Source: Aplectana chamaeleonis (taxonomy: Eukaryota > Nematoda > Chromadorea > Rhabditida > Cosmocercidae). From it: a DNA stretch of 64,000 nucleotides. Both the position numbers and the translations under genes were made by a program. The notes beneath the pieces were generated by a model. That model saw nothing but the letters and a program-made list of their open reading frames with translations. It made no database searches and had not been told where the DNA came from. The stretch is from the NCBI GenBank assembly GCA_029168955.1, contig JAPDOI010001445.1, forward strand, positions 62,001-126,000. The letters are read 5' to 3'. Shown in pieces: positions 56,701 through 64,000 of the stretch (positions are counted from its first letter, which is position 1; every line of letters starts with the position of its first letter).

Positions 56701-57466
56701 GATCAAATCGCTAAAACACGTCGTAGGCTGAACTTTTCGATGGGAAGGGACAGGGAAAGTTACTAACAAGTTTGTTATATACTGATTCACGTTAACTACT
56801 TTACTTCTTACTGCTTATCATATCATGTGATATTATCAGTTGGTTGATCAAATCGCTAAAACACGTCGTAGGCTGAACTTTTCGATGGGAAGGGACAGGG
56901 AAAGTTACTAACAAGTTTGTTATTAACTGATTCACGTTAACTACTTTACTTCTTACTGCTCATCATATCATGTGATATTATCAGTTGGTAGATCAACTCG
57001 CTAAAACACGTCGTAGGCTGAATTTTTCGATGGGAAGGGACAGGGAAAGTTACTAACAAGTTTGTTATTTACTGATTCACGTTAACTACTTTACTTCTTA
57101 CTGCTTATCATATCATGTGATATTATCAGTTGGTTGATCAAATCGCTAAAACACATCGTAGGCTGAACTTTTCGATGGGAAGGGACAGGGAAAGTTACTA
57201 ACAAGTTTGTTATATACTGATTCACGTTAACTACTTTACTTCTTACTGCTTATCATATCATGTGATATTATCAGTTGGTTGATCAAATCGCTAAAACACG
57301 TCGTAGGCTGAACTTTTCGATGGGAAGGGACAGGGAAAGTTACTAACAAGTTTGTTATTTACTGATTCACGTTAACTACTTTACTTCTTACTGCTTATCA
57401 TATCATGTGATATTATCAGTTGGTAGATCAACTCGCTAAAACACGTCGTAGTCTGTACTTTTCGAT
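41718..57466. repeat. Satellite A: 145-bp tandem array, about 107 copies
   Basis: The core TATCATATCATGTGATATT recurs at 41766, 41911, 42056, 42201 and 42346, exactly 145 bp apart, and on to 57466. Rare 139-144-bp units carry deletions (for example at 42485). Two main variants alternate: GGTAGATCAACTCGCT and GGTTGATCAAATCGCT; further variants are TTTCACCTTA versus ATTCACGTTA. Variant patterns recur at 7-10-monomer spacing. The edges are divergent: the first and last monomers both have CTGTACTTTT where interior copies have CTGAACTTTT. One MITE interrupts the array (48691-48969). No gene is encoded. A centromeric, heterochromatic or other structural role is unknown. Confidence 0.99.
48691..48969. 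mobile_element. 279-bp MITE in satellite A, TA target duplication
   Basis: CTGTGCTTATCTGGGCC at the left and GGCCCAGATAAGCACAG at the right belong to 60-bp TIRs with about two mismatches. TA lies at 48689-48690 and 48970-48971. Uninterrupted monomers read AACTACTTTAC here, so the empty site is known. It is homologous to 21465-21743 over its full, equal length. Tc1/mariner-type by duplication. The ORF crossing it is spurious. Confidence 0.95.
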
Positions 57467-57750
57467 ACATAGGGCATATGATGACGTCATCAGGGTGTCA
57501 TGTAAACTACATAGCGTATCTGATGACGTCATCAGGGTGTCATGCAAAGTACATAGGGCATCTGATGACGTCATCAGGGTGTCATGTAAACTACATAGGG
57601 CATCTGATGACGTCGTCAGGGTGTCATGTAAAGTACATAGGGCATCTGATGACGTCATCAGGGTGTCATGTAAAGTACATAGGGCATCTGATGACGTCAT
57701 CAGGATGTCATCTAAAGTACATAGGGCATCTGATGACGTCATCAGGGTGT
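57467..57750. repeat. Satellite B: 42-bp tandem array, left block (about 7 copies)
   Basis: Begins directly after the last satellite A base (TTCGAT|ACATAGGG). It has the same unit as 60174-64000, including the TGATGACGTCATCA core. The block is cut off by the RTE insertion at 57751. Confidence 0.97.
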
Positions 57751-57797
57751 AATTGACTTACTTACTGACTTAATCGGTTGGCTTTCGCCTGACGCGG

Positions 57798-58754
57798 TCA
57801 TTCCGCATCTTCACCGAGGTGTGCCGTCCTAGTAGTCAGCCGTGTCCATTTTTCACGGTCTTCAGCCACAATTTGAACACATTCCATCCAGCTGTCACTA
57901 TTCCATTTCCTGCGAAACGAAACATCGCGCCTGAACTGTCTTTCGATGCCGAGTGACTTTAAATCCTCTTTAACCACATCCGTCCAGAACTTTCGCCTAC
58001 GCCCAGGTGGCCGTTTCCAGACAGGATTTGGAAGCATTTTTAAAGCGTGTTGTACGAGACGATCCGGCGTTCTTCTTAGTATATGCCCGAGCAGTCGAAG
58101 TCGACTTTCCATTGCTGCTTGAGATGGCGTTAGGAGATGCTGGCACCTCCCTCGTGTCAAGCGTTGATGTACTGCGTCGATTTCCTTGTAAAGGTCTTCG
58201 TTATGGCATACACGCGGCCAGAAATATCCAAGCAAACGCCTAAAAAGCTTCCTCTCCGTGCAATCCAACCTTCCCATCTGCGTTTTCGGTGCTGCCCACG
58301 TCTCCGATCCGTACATCATGATAGGGCGAATAGCGGATAGGTAGACGCGCAACTTGACTTCCTTCGCGATGGTGGTAGACCACAAACACTTGGTTAGAGA
58401 ATTGAATGCAGACGTAGCTTTCGCACATCGTTGTCGAATATCCGCTGCATAACTACCATCGTTCTTCAGCAAACAGCCCAAATAACAGAAATCGTCCACC
58501 AGTTCGATACGTTGTCCGTCCACACAAACTCCAGTTGAAGGCCTCTGAGAGACCCACATCTGCTTGCATTTGTCGGGACGAAGACGAAGTCCATAGGCTG
58601 CGGCATACTTCGAAACGAGGTTCACAATCCTTTGCAGTTTTGCGTTGTTTTCAGCGAATAACACAATGTCGTCGGCGTACTCCAGGTCGACAAGGGAGCG
58701 TCCTGATGGTGTTAGGATCACATCCGCAGGAAACTGTTCTGCAACTCTACGCAT
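57798..58754 (-). pseudogene. RTE LINE ORF2, C-terminal part (RT motifs C to end)
   Basis: A 318-codon open frame contains EYADDIVLFAEN, GLRLRPDKCK, CYLGCLLKNDGS and the Arg-rich C-terminus, ending in TGA. It is nearly identical to 36858-38165; the changes seen are N/D, E/G and R/K. It is separated from the upstream frame by a single-T deletion: the intact copy has CCTTTTCTTTTC where this copy has CCTTTTCTTTC, near 58775. Restoring the comparison shows an otherwise continuous protein. Confidence 0.93.
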
Positions 58755-60156
58755 GATGTCATCAACGGCGAAGTTGAAAGAAAAGGTCCTGCAACGGCTC
58801 CTTGCCTTACTCCTGTTTTCACCTCGAAAGCTGACGTAAATCCGACAGGTGTACGAACTGCTGCTGTTGTTCCTTTGTTCATGTCCTCGATTAACCGAAC
58901 ATACTTTTCCGGGACTCCATCTGCTCGCAGAGCATTGAGCAATCGATCACGATGAGGAGAGTCGAACGCGGCTTCAAAGTCCAAAAAGCAAGCTGTAATG
59001 GCTTCGAAAACCGCTGCCACGATTCAATTACTCTTCTCACGACGAACACTTGGTCGATGGTCGATCTTCCAGGTCGAAAACCGGCTTGCTCATCTCTGGT
59101 CGTTCCTTCACGATGTTTGATAAGTCGCTCGAGAATGATACGTTCTAAAACCTTGTACATGACACGAAGTAGAGAGATTCCTCTGTAGTTCTTAGGATCC
59201 GTGACGGATAGCTTCTTGTGAAGAGGTACGATGATCGCATGTCTCCACGAATCGGGTATCCTTTCGCTCATCCATATGGCACGGATGGTGTTGGTCATTT
59301 CACGAATCCCAGACGGAGGAAGAGCTTTCAGCATTTCAGCAGTGATGTTGTCATCTCCACCTGCCTTTCCATTCTTCATTTTCCGGACACAATCCAAAAC
59401 TTCAGACTCAGTCGGCGGTTCCTCACTGACATCGTAATGTGCTCTCTGAACATGCGGGAGCTCAGGTACTGACGGCGCTGGACGATTCAGTAGTGAACTG
59501 AAGTAATCCTTCCATATTAGCAGCGTCGCATCACCAACTGCAACTCCATTGGTAGTGTTCAAGACAGGAGAACATCTCTTCATCTTCCCGCTATACTGTC
59601 GCAGCAACGTGTAAGCTTTCTTCGGATTCTTCTCCTCCCAAGCCTTCTCGAACTCCTTAGCTCTACACGTCCACTCTCGTTCGCGGTCACTTTGAAGCTG
59701 CCGACGCAACTTCCTCCTCAGACGCTTCTCCTCCACGAAGTTTCCTGCAGTTCGGAGAGCACATACTCTGTTGTAGGTAGATGTTGTTTCTTCTGAGACG
59801 TAGGCGAACTTCTTCTTAGGCTGTACAACCGGGAGTGCCTCTTTCGAAGCGTCCTGGATGCACTTGACAAAAGAATCCGCGTCGCAAAGTTTCTTCTCAG
59901 TCCGTACTCCGATGTGAATAGAAACGCGTTGTCGGAAATTCCTTCTGCACTCTTCATCTCTGAGACTTGTCATGTCAATCCTCTGGAGAGGCTGAGCCCC
60001 TCGCTTCCTCTTATGAATCCTCGCAGTGAAGTTCAACAGAACAGGACGGTGATCCGAATCGAATGCGACATCCCACACAGCTCTAGATCTTCGAATGTCC
60101 GATACTGGAATATTCCTCGTCAGAACATAGTCAAGTTGAAGTCTCAGAGTTGTCAT
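58718..60156 (-). pseudogene. RTE LINE ORF2, endonuclease end and RT N-terminal part
   Basis: From 60156 the frame gives the last part of the AP-like endonuclease (QLDYVLTRNIPVSDIRRS, then SDHRPVLL, the conserved terminal SDHRPV motif). A linker rich in charged residues follows, then the RT N-terminus: KNGKAGGDDNITAEMLK, DSWRHAIIVPLHK, NYRGISLLRVMYKVLERI and DEQAGFRPGRSTIDQV. It breaks at 58980, where a T6 run of the intact copy (GCTTTTTTGG) is T5. The next frame resumes with LDFEAAFDSPHRD and RQGAVAGPF until the second T-run deletion. Both breaks are in homopolymers. Confidence 0.93.
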
Positions 60157-60173
60157 CTTCCGCTTCCGCTGCT

Positions 60174-63100
60174 CGTCATCAGGATGTCATGTGAAGTACA
60201 TTGGGCATCTGATGACGTCATCAGGATGTCATGTAAAGTACATAGGGCATCTGATGACGTCATCAGGGTGTCATGTGAAGTACATAAGGCATCTGATGAC
60301 GTCATCAGGATGTCATGTAAAGTACATAGGGCATCTGATGACGTCATCAGGATGTCATGTAAAGTACATAGGGCATCTGATGACGTCTTCAGGATGTCAT
60401 GTAAAGTACATAGGGCATCTAATGACGTCTTCAGGATGTCATGTAAAGTACATAGGGCATCTGATGACGTCTTCAGGATATCATGTAAAGTACATAGGGC
60501 ATCTGATGACGTCATCAGGGTGTCATGTAAAGTACATAGGGCATCTGATGACGTCATCAGGATGTCATGTAAAGTACATAGGGCATCTGATGACGTCTTC
60601 AGGATGTCATGTAAAGTACATAAGGCATCTGATGACGTCATCAGGGTGTCATCTAAAGTACATAGTGCATCTGATGACGTCATCAGGGTGTCATGTAAAG
60701 TACATAGGGCATCTGATGACGTCATCAGGGTGTCATGCAAGTACATAGGGCATCTGATGACGTCATCAGGATGTCATGTAAAGTACATAGGGCATCTGAT
60801 GACGTCTTCAGGATGTCATGTAAAGTACATAAGGCATCTGATGACGTCATCAGGGTGTCATCTAAAGTACATAGTGCATCTGATGACGTCATCAGGGTGT
60901 CATGTAAAGTACATAGGGCATCTGATGACGTCATCAGGGTGTCATGCAAGTACATAGGGCATCTGATGACGTCATCAGGGTGTCATATAAAGTACATGGG
61001 GCATCTGATGATGTCATCAGGATGTCATGTAAAGTACATAGGGCATCTTATGACGTCATCAGGGTGTCATCTAAAGTACATAGGGCATCTGATGACGTCA
61101 TCAGGATGTCATGTAAAGTACATAAGGCATCTGATGACGTCATCAGGGTGTCATCTAAAGTACATAGGGCATCTGATGACGTCATCAGAATGTCATGTAA
61201 AGTACATAGGGCATCTGATGACGTCATCAGGATGTCATCTAAAGTACATAGGGCATCTGATGACGTCATCAGGGTGTCATCTAAAGTACATAGGGCATCT
61301 GATGACGTCATCAGTGTGTCATCTAAAGTACATAGGGCATCTGATGACGTCATCGGGGTGTCATCTAAAGTACATAGGGCATCTGATGACGTCATCAGGA
61401 TGTCATGTAAAGTACATAGGGCATCTGATGGCGTCATCAGGATGTCATGCAAAGTACATAGGGCATCTGATGACGTCATCAGGGTGTCATGTAAAGTACA
61501 TACGGCATCTGATGACGTCATCAGGGTGTCATGTAAAGTACTTACGGCATCTGATGACGTCATCAGGGTGTCATCTAAAGTACATAGGGCATCTGATGAC
61601 GTCATCAGGATGTCATCTAAAGTACATAGTGCATCTGATGACGTCATCAGGGTGTCATCTAAAGTACATAGGGCATCTGAGGACGTCATCAGTGTGTCAT
61701 CTAAAGTACATAGGGCATCTGATGACGTCATCGGGGTGTCATCTAAAGTACATAGGGCTTCTGATGACGTCATCAGGATGTCATGCAAAGTACATAGGGC
61801 ATCTGATGACGTCATCAGGGTGTCATCTAAAGTACATAGGGCATATGATGACGTCATCAGGATGTCATGTAAAGTACATAAGGCATCTGATGACGTCATC
61901 AGGATGTCATGTGAAGTACATTGGGCATCTGATGACGTCATCAGGATGTCATGTAAAGTACATAGGGCATCTGATGACGTCATCAGGGTGTCATCTAAAG
62001 CACATAGTGCATCTGATGACGTCATCAGGGTGTCATGTAAAGTACATAGGGCATCTGATGACGTCATCAGGGTGTCATGTAAAGTACATACGGCATCTGA
62101 TGACGTCATCAGGGTGTCATGTAAAGTACTTACGGCATCTGATGACGTCATCAGGGTGTCATCTAAAGTACATAGGGCATCTGATGACGTCATCAGGATG
62201 TCATGTAAAGTACATAGTGCATCTGATGACGTCATCAGGGTGTCATCTAAAGTACATAGGGCATCTGAGGACGTCATCAGTGTGTCATCTAAAGTACATA
62301 GGGCATCTGATGACGTCATCGGGGTGTCATCTAAAGTACATAGGGCATCTGATGACGTCATCAGGATGTCATGTAAAGTACTTACGGCATCTGATGACGT
62401 CATCAGGGTGTCATCTAAAGTACATAGGGCATATGATGACGTCATCAGGATGTCATGTAAAGTACATAAGGCATCTGATGACGTCATCAGGATGTCATGT
62501 GAAGTACATAGGGCATCTGATGACGTCATCAGGATGTCATGTAAAGTACATAGGGCATCTGATGACGTCATCAGGATGTCATGTGAAGTACATAAGGCAT
62601 CTGATGACGTCATCAGGGTGTCATCTAAAGTACATAGGGCATCTGATGACGTCATCAGGATGTCATGTAAAGTACATAAGGCATCTGATGACGTCATCAG
62701 GATGTCATGTAAAGTACATAGGGCATCTGATGACGTCATCAGGGTGTCATCTAAAGTACATAGTGCATCTGATGACGTCATCAGGGTGTCATGTAAAGTA
62801 CATAGGGCATCTGATGACGTCATCAGGGTGTCATGCAAGTACATAGGGCATCTGATGACGTCATCAGGGTGTCATGTAAAGTACTTACGGCATCTGATGA
62901 CGTCATCAGGGTGTCATCTAAAGTACATAGGGCATCTGATGACGTCATCAGGATGTCATCTAAAGTACATAGTGCATCTGATGACGTCATCAGGGTGTCA
63001 TCTAAAGTACATAGGGCATCTGAGGACGTCATCAGTGTGTCATCTAAAGTACATAGGGCATCTGATGACGTCATCGGGGTGTCATCTAAAGTACATAGGG

Positions 63101-64000
63101 CTTCTGATGACGTCATCAGGATGTCATGTAAAGTACATAGGGCATCTGATGACGTCATCAGGATGTCATGTAAAGTACATAGGGCATCTGATGACGTCAT
63201 CAGGGTGTCATGTAAAGTACTTACGGCATCTGATGACGTCATCAGGGTGTCATCTAAAGTACATAGGGCATATGATGACGTCATCAGGATGTCATGTAAA
63301 GTACATAAGGCATCTGATGACGTCATCAGGATGTCATGTGAAGTACATAGGGCATCTGATGACGTCATCAGGATGTCATGTAAAGTACATAGGGCATCTG
63401 ATGACGTCATCAGGATGTCATGTGAAGTACATAAGGCATCTGATGACGTCATCAGGGTGTCATCTAAAGTACATAGGGCATCTGATGACGTCATCAGGAT
63501 GTCATGTAAAGTACATAAGGCATCTGATGACGTCATCAGGATGTCATGTAAAGTACATAGGGCATCTGATGACGTCATCAGGATGTCATGTAAAGTACAT
63601 AGGGCATCTGATGACGTCTTCAGGATGTCATGTAAAGTACATAAGGCATCTGATGACGTCATCAGGATGTCATCTAAAGTACATAGGGCATCTGATGACG
63701 TCATCAGAATGTCATGTAAAGTACATAGGGCATCTGATGACGTCATCAGGATGTCATCTAAAGTACATAGGGCATCTGATGACGTCATCAGGGTGTCATC
63801 TAAAGTACATAGGGCATCTGATGACGTCATCAGTGTGTCATCTAAAGTACATAGGGCATCTGATGACGTCATCGGGGTGTCATCTAAAGTACATAGGGCA
63901 TCTGATGACGTCATCAGGATGTCATGTTAAGTACATAGGGCATCTGATGGCGTCATCAGGATGTCATGCAAAGTACATAGGGCATCTGATGACGTCATCA
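60174..64000. repeat. Satellite B: 42-bp tandem array, right block (about 91 copies), runs off the window
   Basis: The unit is approximately GTACATAGGGCATCTGATGA, CGTCATCAGG, RTGTCATSTAAA, with GATGACGTC at 60211, 60253, 60295 and onward every 42 bp. Most units contain the perfect 16-bp palindrome CTGATGACGTCATCAG. One-base-short units (GTCATGCAAGTAC) at 60736, 60945 and 62834 change the frame. Because 42 = 14 codons, ORFs of up to 703 codons exist on the plus strand and 598 on the minus strand, encoding 14-residue repeats such as KYIGHLMTSSGCHV. These are artefacts. Variant units recur at 588 bp (14 monomers). Confidence 0.99.

Larger units (their letters stand above)
57751..60173 (-). mobile_element. 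Young 5'-truncated RTE LINE inside satellite B
   Basis: The minus-strand insertion lies between two satellite B blocks. The 3' end is the AAGTCAGTAAGTAAGTCAATT tail at the low-coordinate side. The 5' truncation lies within the endonuclease region at 60173. Flanks CGTCATCAGGGTGT (57737-57750) and CGTCATCAGGATGT (60174-60187) could be a 14-bp target duplication with one difference, although the tandem context makes this ambiguous. The two protein pieces are annotated separately. Confidence 0.93.

Noticed and set aside
57428..57756. ORFs of 92-110 codons at the satellite A/B junction
   Set aside because: They are satellite B translation artefacts extended by a few codons of satellite A.
60191..63930. 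Very long ORFs on both strands (up to 703 and 598 codons) with 14-residue repeats
   Set aside because: They arise from the 42-bp satellite period, which keeps several frames open on both strands. They have no start context, no non-repeat sequence, and frames switch at one-base-short units.
60174..64000. CRISPR-like array (short palindromic units at regular spacing)
   Set aside because: There are no unique spacers: the whole 42-bp unit repeats, units vary by point changes, and there are no cas genes. It is eukaryotic satellite DNA.

Overview
This is eukaryotic, repeat-dominated DNA, most likely from a nematode and plausibly a strongylid (hookworm-like) worm. That assignment is inference. It rests on an RTE-type LINE, a mariner relic, many short terminal-inverted-repeat (TIR) elements, one terminal exon with a TTTCAG acceptor and AATAAA signal, and about 20 kb of satellite DNA. 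There are no bacterial operons, RNA genes or CRISPR arrays. No complete host protein-coding gene could be recognised.

Layout. (1) 1-14,000: a mosaic of fold-back and MITE-like elements (TA, TTAA, 8-bp and possible 2-3-bp target duplications), fragments of two non-LTR retrotransposon lineages (3,420-3,785 and 10,866-11,144), and a few broken coding-like stretches. (2) 14,046-21,304: one old minus-strand RTE LINE, split by a 3.56-kb hAT-like element (14,919-18,480) and carrying a TTAA element nested inside a TA element; the order of insertions can be read directly. (3) 21,400-30,060: more MITEs of the same families. (4) 30,060-33,100: an orphan host-like terminal exon facing a minisatellite-bearing ORF, then a 560-bp internally deleted mariner with a lost catalytic Asp. 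(5) 33,100-41,650: mostly featureless DNA, a young 5'-truncated RTE copy with a 9-bp target duplication (36,847-38,215), a Penelope-like endonuclease fragment and a 7-bp microsatellite. (6) 41,718-57,466: satellite A, about 107 copies of a 145-bp monomer with higher-order structure, interrupted once by a 279-bp TA-flanked MITE. (7) 57,467-64,000: satellite B, about 98 copies of a 42-bp monomer, interrupted by a young RTE copy (57,751-60,173) and running off the window end.

The most notable signals are in the satellites. Every well-conserved satellite B monomer carries a 16-bp perfect palindrome with a full TGACGTCA (CRE/ATF-type) site. Every satellite A monomer carries TGATAA (GATA-factor type) motifs. 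The two arrays abut without a spacer. The long ORFs across satellite B are a consequence of its 42-bp (14-codon) period and are not genes. Everything that encodes protein motifs here is retrotransposon or transposon debris, except the terminal exon at 30,180-30,269 and several weak candidates, which are flagged as such.
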